Shown here: positions 16,659 to 25,355 of the stretch, piece by piece | How the letters are laid out: each line of letters begins with the position of its first letter | Numbering within the stretch: the stretch's first letter is position 1 | The notes under the pieces: model-generated | Databases searched by the model: none | What the model saw: only the letters and a program-made list of their open reading frames with translations | What the model was told of the DNA's origin: nothing | NCBI RefSeq assembly: GCF_017833525.1 | Contig: NZ_JAFICD010000006.1 | Location: 248,001 to 312,000, forward strand | Origin: Duganella sp. 1411 | Lineage (GTDB): Bacteria; Pseudomonadota; Gammaproteobacteria; Burkholderiales; Burkholderiaceae_D | DNA: 64,000 bases | Direction: 5' to 3' | Position numbers and translations under genes: made by a program

Positions 16659-18954
16659 ATATGCGCTCGAGCTTGGCGATGCTGAGGTCGAGCACCTTCA
16701 TGCCGCTGCTGCCGAAGTTGATCTGCGCGCGGGCGTTGGTGCCGCTGCCTTCGATGTTGACGATGACGCCTTCGCCGAATTTGCCGTGCGCGACCGATTC
16801 GCCGATGCGCCAGCCCGCGCCCGCCGACTTGTGCGCGATCTTTTGCGCGATGGCGTTGTCCGAGCCGGCCAGCGGCACCACGTCGTCCCACGGCGTTTTC
16901 TTGTTGGCGAACCAGTGCGATTGCACCTTCGGCGATAGCCATTTGAGCGATTCCTCGGGCAATTCGTCGAAGAAGCGCGATTTCATGTTGTAGCGGGTTT
17001 GCCCGTGCAGCATGCGCGTCTGCGCGAAGCACATGTACAGACGCTGCCGCGCGCGCGTGATCGCCACGTACATCAGGCGCCGCTCCTCCTCCACGCCGCC
17101 GTCCTCGCGCGAGCTGCTTTCGTGCGGGAACAAGCCCTCCTCCAGCCCGGTGATGAAGACGTTGTTGAACTCCAGCCCCTTGGCCGAGTGCACCGTCATC
17201 ATCTGCACCGCTTCCTGCCCGGCCGTGGCCTGGTTGTCGCCCGCCTCCAGCGATGCGTGCGACAGGAACGCCGACAGCGGCGACATCACCGTCGCCAGCG
17301 GGGCGTCGGCGTCGAGGATTTCGAGGCCGTCCTCGTTGACCACCGGCAGGCCGGATTGTTCCTGCGAGCGCGGCCCCAGATGCGCCGGCGCGCCCTGGCC
17401 GAAGCCTTCCTCGGCGACGAATTGCGTCGCCGCGCTGACCATTTGCTCCAAGTTCTCGATGCGGTCGGCGCCTTCCTTTTCGGTCTGGTAGTGCGCCAGC
17501 AGGCCGCTGGCCTCGAGCACCACGCGCACCAGTTCCGGCAGCGCCATCTGCTGCGTTTCGAAGCGGGCGCCCTCGATCAGCTTGACGAAGCCGCCCAGCG
17601 ACGAGCCGGCCTTGCCCATGACGTAGGGCACCGCCGCGTACAGCGACACCCGGTGCTGGTCGGCCGCCGCCTGCAGCGCCTCGATCGAGCGCAGGCCGAT
17701 GCCGCGCGTGGGGAAGTTGACCACGCGCAGGAAGGCCGAGTCGTTGTGCGGGTTGTCCATCAGTTGCAGGTACGCGATCGCGTGCTTGACCTCGGCGCGC
17801 TGGAAGTAGCGCAGGCCGCCGTACACGTGGTACGGGATGCCGGCCGAGAACAAGGCGTGCTCGATCACCCGCGATTGCGCGTTGGAGCGGTACAGCACCG
17901 CGATCTCGCTGCGCGAGGCGCCGTCGGCGATCAGGTTCTTGGTTTCCTCGATGATCCATTGCGCCTCGGCCAGGTCGGAGCTGGCCTCGTACACGCGCAC
18001 CGGCTCGCCATGGCCGGCGTCGGTGCGCAGGTTCTTGCCCAGCCGCTTGCTGTTGTTGGCGATCAGCACGTTGGCGGCGTCGAGGATGTGGCCGTGCGAG
18101 CGGTAGTTCTGCTCGAGCTTGATCAGGTTCTTGACGTGGAACTCGCGCTCGAACGCGCTCATGTTGCCAACGTTGGCGCCGCGGAAGGCGTAGATGCTCT
18201 GGTCGTCGTCGCCGACGGCGAACAAGGCGCCGCCGCCCTGCTCGCCGTGGCCGGCCAGCAGCTTGAGCCACTTGTATTGCAGATCGTTGGTGTCCTGGAA
18301 CTCGTCGACCAGGATGTGCTGGAAGCGCTGCTGGTAATGCTGGCGCAGCGGCTGGTTGCGGCTGAGCAGTTCATACGTGCGCAGCAACAGCTCGGCGAAG
18401 TCGACCACGCCTTCGCGCTGGCATTGATCGTCGTACATCTGGTATAGCTCGACCTTCTTGCGCTCGTCGGCGTTGTACGGGTCGATCTTGTCGGCGCGCA
18501 AGCCCTGGTCCTTGGCGCCGTTGATGAAGTACATCACATCCTTCGGCGGGAACTTCTCGTCGTCGACGTTGTTGGCCTTGAGCAGGCGCTTGATCGCCGA
18601 CAGCTGGTCCTGCGAGTCGAGGATCTGGAACGTCTGCGGCAACGCGGCGTCGCGGTGGTGGGTGCGCAGCAGGCGGTTGCACAATCCGTGGAAGGTGCCG
18701 ATCCACATGCCGCGTGTATTGATCGGCAACATCGCCGACAAACGCGTCGTCATTTCCTTGGCGGCCTTGTTGGTGAAGGTCACGGCCAGGATGCCGGACG
18801 GCGACACCTGCCCGGTCTGGATCAGCCAGGCGATGCGGGTCGTCAGTACGCGGGTTTTGCCGGAGCCGGCGCCCGCCAGAATCAGGGCGCTTTGGGCCGG
18901 CAAGGTCACGGCGGCGAGCTGTTCGTCGTTGAGATTGTGAAGAAGATTTTGCAT
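16657..18954 (-). CDS. uvrD: DNA helicase II, UvrD-type superfamily 1A
   Basis: 765 residues from ATG 18954 (MQNLLHNLNDEQLAAVTLPA). ATP-driven 3'-5' helicase of nucleotide-excision and mismatch repair. Motifs: Walker A GAGSGKTRVL (about 29), Ia TFTNKAAKEM, Walker B/II LVDEFQDTN, III AVGDDDQSIYAFRGA, IV RSHGHILDAANVL, V HSAKGLEF, VI VAITRARQRLYM. The C-terminal Tudor-like segment (GEGVIVNIEGSGTNARAQI) is the RNA-polymerase-binding module of UvrD rather than Rep, supporting this call. A TTG six codons upstream is a possible alternative start. Confidence 0.94.
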   Translation of the reverse strand: MQNLLHNLNDEQLAAVTLPAQSALILAGAGSGKTRVLTTRIAWLIQTGQVSPSGILAVTFTNKAAKEMTTRLSAMLPINTRGMWIGTFHGLCNRLLRTHHRDAALPQTFQILDSQDQLSAIKRLLKANNVDDEKFPPKDVMYFINGAKDQGLRADKIDPYNADERKKVELYQMYDDQCQREGVVDFAELLLRTYELLSRNQPLRQHYQQRFQHILVDEFQDTNDLQYKWLKLLAGHGEQGGGALFAVGDDDQSIYAFRGANVGNMSAFEREFHVKNLIKLEQNYRSHGHILDAANVLIANNSKRLGKNLRTDAGHGEPVRVYEASSDLAEAQWIIEETKNLIADGASRSEIAVLYRSNAQSRVIEHALFSAGIPYHVYGGLRYFQRAEVKHAIAYLQLMDNPHNDSAFLRVVNFPTRGIGLRSIEALQAAADQHRVSLYAAVPYVMGKAGSSLGGFVKLIEGARFETQQMALPELVRVVLEASGLLAHYQTEKEGADRIENLEQMVSAATQFVAEEGFGQGAPAHLGPRSQEQSGLPVVNEDGLEILDADAPLATVMSPLSAFLSHASLEAGDNQATAGQEAVQMMTVHSAKGLEFNNVFITGLEEGLFPHESSSREDGGVEEERRLMYVAITRARQRLYMCFAQTRMLHGQTRYNMKSRFFDELPEESLKWLSPKVQSHWFANKKTPWDDVVPLAGSDNAIAQKIAHKSAGAGWRIGESVAHGKFGEGVIVNIEGSGTNARAQINFGSSGMKVLDLSIAKLERI

Positions 18955-19003
18955 CCAGTGATTATACGGCAAGCAGCAAAATCACTGGATAAAACTCCAG
19001 TCA

Positions 19004-19021
19004 AAGCGGAGCCCGCTCCGC
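19004..19021 (-). terminator. Hairpin after the M56 peptidase gene, possible terminator
   Basis: GCGGAGC-CC-GCTCCGC forms a seven-base stem immediately after the M56 peptidase stop. On the minus strand it is followed by TTTGACTGGAGTTTT rather than a clean U-run, so termination may be weak or Rho-assisted. Confidence 0.4.
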
Positions 19022-21021
19022 TAGGCCGACGGCGCCGGCGTGGCCGCGCCGCTCCTCACCGCGTCCCGGACCAGCGCCTTCATCGCGCGCTCGGCCTCGC
19101 GGCTGGCCTGGGCCTGCTGGCGGCCCAGCTCGCCCATGCGCGCGCCCAGTTCCGCCATCGGCCTGCTCGCTTCGGCCATTTTCCGCTCCAGCTCGCGCAT
19201 CGGCGCCCGGGCCGCCTGCAGCTTGGCGGTCTGCGCCGCGATGTCACGTTGGAATTGCGCCATTTGCTTGCTCAGCGGCACCATCTCGGCACGTAATTTT
19301 TCCTGTTGCTCGTGGAAGCTGCGGATTTTTGCCTGGTCCGGGTCGCGCTCCACCTCGCGCGCGAGCTGCTCCATGCGGCGGCCGATGGACTCCTGTTGCC
19401 GCGCGACTTGCTCCATGGCGCGATGGTGGAGTTCCATGTCGCGCTCGGTCCCGCGCGCCGTCTCGCGCGCCTCGGCCTCCAGCTTGGCGCTGATGCCGTC
19501 CATCACCTTGCTGTGCTGATCCATTTTCTGGCCCTGCTCGTCCATTTGGGCACCGATGCGGTTGGCGGGCTCCCACACCTGCTGGACCTTGGCGATGAAC
19601 GCCGGGTCCTGGATCAGGTAGGCCTTGTCGCCGTCGCGGAACCAAACGAAGTCGCCCCTGACGGAGCGGCGCAGGGCTTCGACCCTGGCCAGGTCCTTAC
19701 GGTTGGCCGACACCGTCATGCGCTCATCGCCGCCGCGGACGATGGCGTAGGCGCTGCCGTCGCGTTCCCAGGTGGATGCCGCGGAAACCGGCGCCGGCGG
19801 CATGGCCGGGGTCGCGGGAATGGCCGGCACGGCCGGCGCCGGAGCCGCTGCGGCCACCGCCGCGGCTGGCGCAACTGGCGCAACTGCTGCAACCGGAGCG
19901 GCCGCTGCCGGCGGCGCGGGCGGCGCGGACGCCGCAGGCAGCGCGGGCAAGGCCGGCGGCGCGGCGGCCGCCACCGGCGCGGGCGGCGCTGGCGGCTGCG
20001 TTGCCGCCTGCACATAAAACACGGCGCTGGCCGCGCACAGGCCGATCAGCGGCACCGCCATCTTCCAGCTGACCGGTTCAACATCGGGACGCAGCAGGCG
20101 TTTGATACGAGACATGAGATTTCCTCCGTGAGCCGCGTGGGCTAGTTGTGTGGTATCGAACTGGAATTGATCCAGCTCGGACAAGGCCTTGGCCAGCACC
20201 TGCGGTTGACCGAGCATGCTCACTGCAAGGTCATCGGCGATTTGTTCTCGCTCTACACGGATACGGCGCGACAAGGCCCAAACACTAGGGTGATAGAACA
20301 GCACGATTTCCACCGCGCTTTGAATCAGGTTGATCAGGTAGTCGCGCCGCTTGATATGCGCCAGCTCGTGCGCCAGCAGCGCCTCGAGCAGGTTGGGCGC
20401 CATGCCGGTCACCAGCGCGGCCGGCACCAGCACGATCGGGCGCCAGCAGCCGGCGGTGATCGGGCTGTCGAGCAGGTCGGCCACGCCCAGCCGCACGTGC
20501 TGCGGAATCCCGAAGCGGCGCGCCATCTCGGACAATCGCCGTTGCCAGTAGTGATTGACGGTGTAGTGGTCGCCGCGGGTGCGCTCGGCCACCCATTGCA
20601 GGCCGACGGCCAGCCGCAGCGCCATCAGCGCGGCGCCGCCCAGCCACAGGCCGACGATCCACGGCAATTGCCCGCGCAGCGCGGCTTCCAAGGCGGCCAT
20701 GGTGCCGTCGCCGACCAGGTTGGCGGCGGGCGCGGCGCCGGCGCCGGCCGACAAAACGGGTATTAACAAGGCGGCGCCAAGGCCGGCGCCGGAAAAAGAG
20801 GAGGTCTCGGCGGCATTGACCTGCGCGATGACGCCGGCCAGCGGCAACGCCGCGCACAGCAGCAGGCCGGCGCAGGCGACCGCGTAACGGGTCTGCGGAC
20901 GCGCCTTGCGCAGCAACAGCAGCGCCAGCGACACGCCCCAGCCGATCAGCAGCCCCTGCCAGATGAAATGCAGCAGCGCCCAGCCGATGGCCGGCACCAG
21001 GGCGGACCAGGCGCTAACCAT
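19021..21021 (-). CDS. M56-family membrane metallopeptidase (BlaR1/MecR1-like)
   Basis: 666 residues. The N-terminal ~330 residues are a polytopic membrane domain with the zinc site LLAHELAHIKRRD (His218-Glu219-x2-His222) and the downstream EREQIADDLAV that supplies the third ligand. A further TM near 330 is followed by a long Pro/Ala-rich linker (about 350-440). Then comes a beta-like segment and a long charged coiled coil (about 500-650, rich in Glu/Arg/Met). There is no penicillin-binding sensor domain. BlaR1-type proteins cleave a cytosolic repressor; here no BlaI/MecI gene is adjacent, which is unusual. Function unknown; stress sensing or membrane proteolysis is inference. Confidence 0.83.
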   Translation of the reverse strand: MVSAWSALVPAIGWALLHFIWQGLLIGWGVSLALLLLRKARPQTRYAVACAGLLLCAALPLAGVIAQVNAAETSSFSGAGLGAALLIPVLSAGAGAAPAANLVGDGTMAALEAALRGQLPWIVGLWLGGAALMALRLAVGLQWVAERTRGDHYTVNHYWQRRLSEMARRFGIPQHVRLGVADLLDSPITAGCWRPIVLVPAALVTGMAPNLLEALLAHELAHIKRRDYLINLIQSAVEIVLFYHPSVWALSRRIRVEREQIADDLAVSMLGQPQVLAKALSELDQFQFDTTQLAHAAHGGNLMSRIKRLLRPDVEPVSWKMAVPLIGLCAASAVFYVQAATQPPAPPAPVAAAAPPALPALPAASAPPAPPAAAAPVAAVAPVAPAAAVAAAAPAPAVPAIPATPAMPPAPVSAASTWERDGSAYAIVRGGDERMTVSANRKDLARVEALRRSVRGDFVWFRDGDKAYLIQDPAFIAKVQQVWEPANRIGAQMDEQGQKMDQHSKVMDGISAKLEAEARETARGTERDMELHHRAMEQVARQQESIGRRMEQLAREVERDPDQAKIRSFHEQQEKLRAEMVPLSKQMAQFQRDIAAQTAKLQAARAPMRELERKMAEASRPMAELGARMGELGRQQAQASREAERAMKALVRDAVRSGAATPAPSA

Positions 21022-21084
21022 GGCCGCCCGCCCGCCGCGAATTTACAGCTACGCCAAACTTGTCCATGCCGCACTCCCAGTCGA

Positions 21085-21140
21085 TGGATGTAGAATAAAT
21101 TATCTAGAACGCCGTGTCTAGAACTTTTTTTCTACATCCA
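21085..21140. promoter_or_regulatory. Palindrome with internal direct repeats upstream of the M56 gene
   Basis: Outer inverted arms TGGATGTAGAA (21085-21095) and TTCTACATCCA (21130-21140) enclose a direct repeat TCTAGAAC at 21103-21110 and 21117-21124, one and a half helical turns apart. It lies between the frmA stop and the M56 peptidase start. The TGTAGA/TCTACA arms recall TACA/TGTA-type BlaI operators, though the repressor gene is absent. An operator or a hairpin terminator for frmA are both possible. Confidence 0.45.
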
Positions 21141-21160
21141 TTGCGGGCGGCCCGCAGCGC

Positions 21161-22267
21161 CTAGTAGATCACCACCGAGCGGATCGATTCGCCACTCTTC
21201 ATCAGGTCGAAGCCCTCGTTGATGCGCTCGAGCGGCAGGCGGTGGGTGATCAGGTCGTCGATATTGAGCTTGCCCTCCATATACCAGTCGACGATCTTGG
21301 GCACGTCGGTGCGGCCGCGCGCGCCGCCGAAGGCCGAGCCCTTCCACACCCGGCCCGTGACCAGCTGGAACGGCCGGGTGGAGATTTCCTGCCCCGCCGC
21401 CGCCACGCCGATGATGATCGACTGGCCCCAGCCCTTGTGGCAGCACTCGAGCGACTGGCGCATCGTGGTGGTGTTGCCGATGCACTCGAAGCTGTAGTCG
21501 GCGCCGCCGTCGGTCAGCTGGACGATCGTGTCGACGACGTTTTCCACCTCGGTCGGATTGATGAAGTGGGTCATGCCGAACTTGCGCGCCATCTCCTGGC
21601 GCGCCGGGTTGATGTCGACGCCGATGATCTTGTCGGCGCCGACCATCCTGGCCGCCTGGATCACGTTCAGGCCGATGCCGCCCAGGCCGAACACGACGAC
21701 GTTGGCGCCCGCCTCCACCTTGGCGGTGAACAGCACGGCGCCCACGCCGGTGGTCACGCCGCAACCGATGTAGCAGACCTTGTCGAACGGCGCGTCCTCG
21801 CGGATCTTGGCCAGCGCGATTTCCGGCACCACGATGTAGTTGGAGAAGGTCGACGTGCCCATGTAGTGGTAGATCGGCTTGCCGTCGATGGAGAAGCGGC
21901 TGGTGGCGTCCGGCATCAGGCCGCGCCCCTGGGTCGAGCGGATCGACTGGCACAGGTTGGTCTTTTGCGACAGGCAGAATTTGCACTGGCGGCATTCCGG
22001 CGTGTACAGCGGGATGACGTGGTCGTCCTTCTTGAGCGATTTGACGCCGGGGCCGACGTCGACGACGATGCCGGCGCCTTCGTGGCCGAGGATGGCGGGG
22101 AAGATGCCCTCCGGATCGGCGCCGGACAAGGTGTAGTAGTCGGTGTGGCAAATGCCGGTGGCCTTGATCTCGACCAGCACTTCGCCCTCGCGCGGTCCGC
22201 CCAGCTCGACTTCCTCGATCGTCAGCGGCTGGCCCGCTTGCCATGCAATGGCGGCTTTGGTTTTCAT
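21161..22267 (-). CDS. frmA: S-(hydroxymethyl)glutathione dehydrogenase / class III alcohol dehydrogenase
   Basis: 368 residues. Oxidises the formaldehyde-glutathione adduct to S-formylglutathione with NAD+; detoxifies formaldehyde. Zinc MDR dehydrogenase: catalytic zinc Cys in TGICHTDYY and GHEGAGIV, structural zinc lobe CRQCKFCLSQKTNLC, NAD-binding GLGGIG, and the class III signature region SIRSTQGRGLMPD. Start at 22267 (MKTKAAIAWQAGQ) with AGAGGA eight bases upstream; longer in-frame starts add unrelated sequence. No S-formylglutathione hydrolase or frmR lies next to it. Confidence 0.95.
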   Translation of the reverse strand: MKTKAAIAWQAGQPLTIEEVELGGPREGEVLVEIKATGICHTDYYTLSGADPEGIFPAILGHEGAGIVVDVGPGVKSLKKDDHVIPLYTPECRQCKFCLSQKTNLCQSIRSTQGRGLMPDATSRFSIDGKPIYHYMGTSTFSNYIVVPEIALAKIREDAPFDKVCYIGCGVTTGVGAVLFTAKVEAGANVVVFGLGGIGLNVIQAARMVGADKIIGVDINPARQEMARKFGMTHFINPTEVENVVDTIVQLTDGGADYSFECIGNTTTMRQSLECCHKGWGQSIIIGVAAAGQEISTRPFQLVTGRVWKGSAFGGARGRTDVPKIVDWYMEGKLNIDDLITHRLPLERINEGFDLMKSGESIRSVVIY

Positions 22268-22365
22268 TGTTCGTCCTCTGGCTGTTGTACGGGGGACCGG
22301 AACGGCGTACCGTTCCGGTGATCCGTCATCATAGCAAGCCGGGGGACAAACGGCGATAGCGCCGC

Positions 22366-22821
22366 CTATTGGGGCTCGGCCGGCATCGCCGGGCCGACCG
22401 CCAGCAGGTCCGACACCGTGCGCCACAGCTGGCGCGGCGAGGTCCACGGCTTGGGCAGGAAGCCGCCGCCGGCCACGTGGCGTTCCGGGTGGCGCGCCGA
22501 GTACAGCAGCACGCGCGCGTCCGGCTGGTGCTGGCGCAGGCCGTGCAGCAGCGCGCCGCCGTCGCCGTCGGGCAGGTCCGGATCGAGCACCACCAGCGCG
22601 AACTGCTCGCGGCGCAGCAGCTCGCTGGCGGCGGCCAGCGTCGCCACGTGGGTCACCTGGGTTTCCGGCACCAGCAGCGTGGCCAGCACCAGCGCGGCGT
22701 CGGCGTCGGCGTCGATGTGCAGCACGCGCGGCGCGGCCGCGTAGATGGAAAAGCCGATCGCGGCGCCGCCCTCCTGGTCGCTGAACGGCCGCAAGGTGTC
22801 ATTGGAAAAATCGTTGGTCAT
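22366..22821 (-). CDS. Stand-alone receiver-like response regulator
   Basis: 151 residues. A single CheY-like receiver after a ~30-residue leader: acidic residues in VLHIDADAD (38, 40), phosphoacceptor candidate Asp80 in VLDPDLPDGDG, Ser108 (LLYSAR) in the Thr/Ser position and Lys124 in FLPKPW. The key residues are present but neighbouring positions are unusual, so phosphorylation is likely but not certain. No output domain. ATG at 22821 or 22824 behind GGAGAC. It lies 257 bp downstream of another response regulator in the same direction; no histidine kinase is near either. Confidence 0.72.
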   Translation of the reverse strand: MTNDFSNDTLRPFSDQEGGAAIGFSIYAAAPRVLHIDADADAALVLATLLVPETQVTHVATLAAASELLRREQFALVVLDPDLPDGDGGALLHGLRQHQPDARVLLYSARHPERHVAGGGFLPKPWTSPRQLWRTVSDLLAVGPAMPAEPQ

Positions 22822-23028
22822 CATGTCTCCGCACAAGCTGAAAATCAATGCCAAGCCCGTAGCGGTGGTGGTGCGGCTAACGGGGAGCAAGGTCGGCGGA
22901 GTTGGGCCGAGGAAGTTGGGACGGCCGCGGGGAAATGGCGGCCGGCGCGGCGGCAGGCGAAGATCAGGCCCTGCGGCGCGGGGTGGTGTTGCTAGTGGGT
23001 AGTGTACAACAAAAATTCCATGCGGAAA

Positions 23029-23055
23029 CAAAAAAGGCGGGAAATACCCGCCTTG
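23029..23055 (-). terminator. Rho-independent terminator of the ANTAR regulator gene
   Basis: Eight-base stem AAGGCGGG / CCCGCCTT with a five-base loop (23034-23054), followed on the minus strand by TTTTTTG. It is 24 bases past the regulator's stop codon and would separate it from the receiver-only gene downstream. Confidence 0.8.
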
Positions 23056-23078
23056 CGCAGAAAACCGAGCGGCGCTGT

Positions 23079-23708
23079 CTACTTTTTCAGACGTTGGTTA
23101 AAGGCCGCGTGCAGGCCGTTTAACGTTTCCTCGGCCGCCAGCAGCTGGTCGGCCACCTCGTTGACCTTGCGGCGGTTGGAGCGGGCGTGGTCGCGCAGCA
23201 CCTCGAAGGCGGTGTTGCGGTCGGTCTGGAATTTGCACATCAGCAGGCCGACGGCCAGGCTGGTCTCGCGCCCGGCCGCCAGCGCGGCGTTCAAGTTGAG
23301 CTCGGTGCGGCGCAGCTGGCGGATCTCGTCGGCGCGCGCCAGGCCGGCGGCGAACGCCGGCATCAGGTGCTTCTCGTCGACCGGCTTGACCAGGAAGCCG
23401 ACCGCGCCGTACGAGGCGGCCTGCTTGCCGGCGTCGGCGTCGCCGCGCCCGGACAGGAACATGAACGGCACCGAACTGGTCGCGTGCAGCTGCTTGGCCA
23501 GCTCCAGGCCGGTCATGCCGGGCATGTGGATGTCGAGCAGCGCCAGGTCCGGTTCGCGCTGGGCGATCACGTTCAAGGCTTGCTCGGCCGAAGACGCCTT
23601 CAGGATGTCGTAGCCGGCGTTGCCGAGTACTTCACCGAGAAAGTCGAGCAGCAGTTGGTCGTCGTCGACGATAAGGATCAGACGCTTGGGGCTAGGAGAA
23701 ACTGGCAT
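23079..23708 (-). CDS. Response regulator with ANTAR RNA-binding output domain
   Basis: 209 residues. N-terminal receiver with the acidic pocket IVDDDQLLLD (about 15-17), phosphoacceptor Asp59 (LLDIHMPGMTG), Ser86 and Lys108 (FLVKPVD). The C-terminal ANTAR domain (about 125-190, RTELNLNAALAAGRETSLAV then GLLMCKFQTDRNTAFEVLR) has the hydrophobic and aromatic spacing of the three-helix fold. ANTAR regulators bind tandem-hairpin leaders and prevent termination. Neither a partner kinase nor a nitrogen-assimilation or similar target operon is adjacent. It sits downstream of thiE in the same direction but separated and probably transcribed on its own. Confidence 0.88.
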   Translation of the reverse strand: MPVSPSPKRLILIVDDDQLLLDFLGEVLGNAGYDILKASSAEQALNVIAQREPDLALLDIHMPGMTGLELAKQLHATSSVPFMFLSGRGDADAGKQAASYGAVGFLVKPVDEKHLMPAFAAGLARADEIRQLRRTELNLNAALAAGRETSLAVGLLMCKFQTDRNTAFEVLRDHARSNRRKVNEVADQLLAAEETLNGLHAAFNQRLKK

Positions 23709-23743
23709 GTGACGGCAACCTTGGGCTATTGCTAACGGCCCAA

Positions 23744-24439
23744 TTATAAAGCGGAAAGACCGGTCCGCCCGAATGATTTGCTGTTGTTGTGTACGACAAA
23801 CAGCTGGGCGAATTGGCCGACCGCTTCGCCAACGCTTGCAGCTTGATAGACGCTGCTGATGGCCGCGACCATGTCGGCGCCGCGCGCCACCAGCGGCGCC
23901 GCGTTGGCCGGCGTCATGCCGCCGATGACGACGGTGGGAACGCGGATCGCCGCGCGCGCCTGGTCGAGGATCTCCGGCCGCGTCGTGACCGCGTATTGCT
24001 TGACGCGCGACGGATAGAAGCCGCCGAAGGCTACGTAGCTGGCGCCGTCGCGCTGCGCCGCCAGCGCGCGCGGCATGTCGCCGTAGCACGAGGCGCCGAT
24101 GATCTTGTCGGCGCCGAGCCGGGCGCGCACCTGGGCGACGTCGGCGTCGGTGCCGCCCAGGTGCACGCCGTCGGCGCCGGTCTCCAGGCACAGGTCGACG
24201 AAGTCGTTGACGATGAACGGCACGCCGTAGCGCCGGCACAGCGCCAGCAGCGCCGTCGCCTGCGCGTGGCGCAGCTCGGGGCCGGCCTCCTTGTGGCGGT
24301 ATTGCAGCAGCGCGACCAGGTTGCCGCCGGCGTTGCCCGCGTTGCCGTGCGCGGCGCCGGCGGCCAGCGCCTGTTCGCTCGCCTCCAGCAGCCGCGTGGT
24401 GTCGTCCCAGTTGGGGGTGACCAGATAAAGTCCTTGCAT
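23744..24439 (-). CDS. thiE: Thiamine-phosphate synthase
   Basis: 231 residues, TIM-barrel enzyme that joins HMP-pyrophosphate and thiazole phosphate to thiamine phosphate. Motifs: LQYRHKEAG near 51, FIVNDFVDLCLETGADGVHLG (substrate loop, about 84-104), ASCYGDMPRA, SYVAFGGFYPSRVK and VVIGGMTPANAAPL (phosphate site). A short Gly/Asn/Ala insertion (GNAGNAGGN) near residue 37 is unusual. Good Shine-Dalgarno AGGAGA before ATG 24439. Last gene of the thi operon, 25 bases after thiD. Confidence 0.92.
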   Translation of the reverse strand: MQGLYLVTPNWDDTTRLLEASEQALAAGAAHGNAGNAGGNLVALLQYRHKEAGPELRHAQATALLALCRRYGVPFIVNDFVDLCLETGADGVHLGGTDADVAQVRARLGADKIIGASCYGDMPRALAAQRDGASYVAFGGFYPSRVKQYAVTTRPEILDQARAAIRVPTVVIGGMTPANAAPLVARGADMVAAISSVYQAASVGEAVGQFAQLFVVHNNSKSFGRTGLSAL

Positions 24440-24464
24440 GATGTTCTCCTGATGGGGGATGGGG

Positions 24465-25355
24465 CTAGCGCAGCGGGATGCGCTGGCCGGGAGCGATGCT
24501 GTAGGCGTCGCGCAGCGCGACGTGGCAGTAGTGCTGCGCCAGTTCGAGCGCGACGCCGGTCGGCATGCCAAGCGCCAGCTGGCCGGCGACGGCCGACGCC
24601 AGCGTGCAGCCGCTGCCGTGGAATTCGCCGTCCAGGCGCGGCCAGCGCCATTGCCGCGCGTCCGGCGCGCCGTCCTGCGCCGCGTCGCCGGCGCCGGGAC
24701 CGAACCAGCGATTGACGACGTCGTTCGTCGTGGCCTCGCCGTCATCGTGGCCGCCGGTGATCAGCACGTGGCGGCAGCCTCGCGCGCGCAAGGCCTGCGC
24801 CAACGCGCGCGGGTCGGTCGCGTCCGACGGCGCGGCCAGCGCGCGCGCCTCCGGCCCGTTCGGCGTCAGCACCGTCACCAGCGGCAGCAGCGGCGCCAGC
24901 GCGGCCACCGCGTCGCCGCGCGAGAGCGTGTCGCCATGGCCGCTGGCCAGCACCGGGTCGAGCACCACCGGCAGCTCCGGTTGCCGTTCGCGCAGCTCGC
25001 CGATCACCCGGGCGATCGCCAGCGCGTTGGCGGCGCTGCCGGGAATGCCGATCTTGACCGCGCCGACGGCGATCTTGCGCGTCAGCGCGCGCGCCTGGCG
25101 CAGCACCAGCTCCGGCGCGACCGGTTGCACCTCGTAGGCGCGGTCGTTGTCCTGCACCGTCAGCGCGGTGACCACGCACAGCGCGTGTGCGCCCTGCCCG
25201 GCCACCGCCTGCAGGTCGGCGCCGATGCCGGCGCCGCCGGACGGGTCCATCCCGGCGAACACCAGCACGCAGCGCCGCGCGGCCGGCGCCGGCGCGGCGG
25301 CGCTTGTGCCGGCGCTGATGCCGACGCTCATGCCGGCGTCCGGGCGCGACGTCAT
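24465..25355 (-). CDS. thiD: Hydroxymethylpyrimidine / phosphomethylpyrimidine kinase
   Basis: 296 residues. Ribokinase-fold kinase that phosphorylates HMP twice for ThiE. Motifs: VFAGMDPSGGAGIGADLQAV (about 33-52), AVKIGI, VVLDPVLASGHGDTL, ITGGHDD, and the anion-hole/catalytic FHGSGCTLASAVA. The ~28-residue Ala/Ser-rich leader before RRCVLVFAG is unusual and a later start cannot be excluded. ATG 25355 overlaps the thiG stop by 4 bases (ATGA), so it is coupled to thiG. Confidence 0.92.
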   Translation of the reverse strand: MTSRPDAGMSVGISAGTSAAAPAPAARRCVLVFAGMDPSGGAGIGADLQAVAGQGAHALCVVTALTVQDNDRAYEVQPVAPELVLRQARALTRKIAVGAVKIGIPGSAANALAIARVIGELRERQPELPVVLDPVLASGHGDTLSRGDAVAALAPLLPLVTVLTPNGPEARALAAPSDATDPRALAQALRARGCRHVLITGGHDDGEATTNDVVNRWFGPGAGDAAQDGAPDARQWRWPRLDGEFHGSGCTLASAVAGQLALGMPTGVALELAQHYCHVALRDAYSIAPGQRIPLR

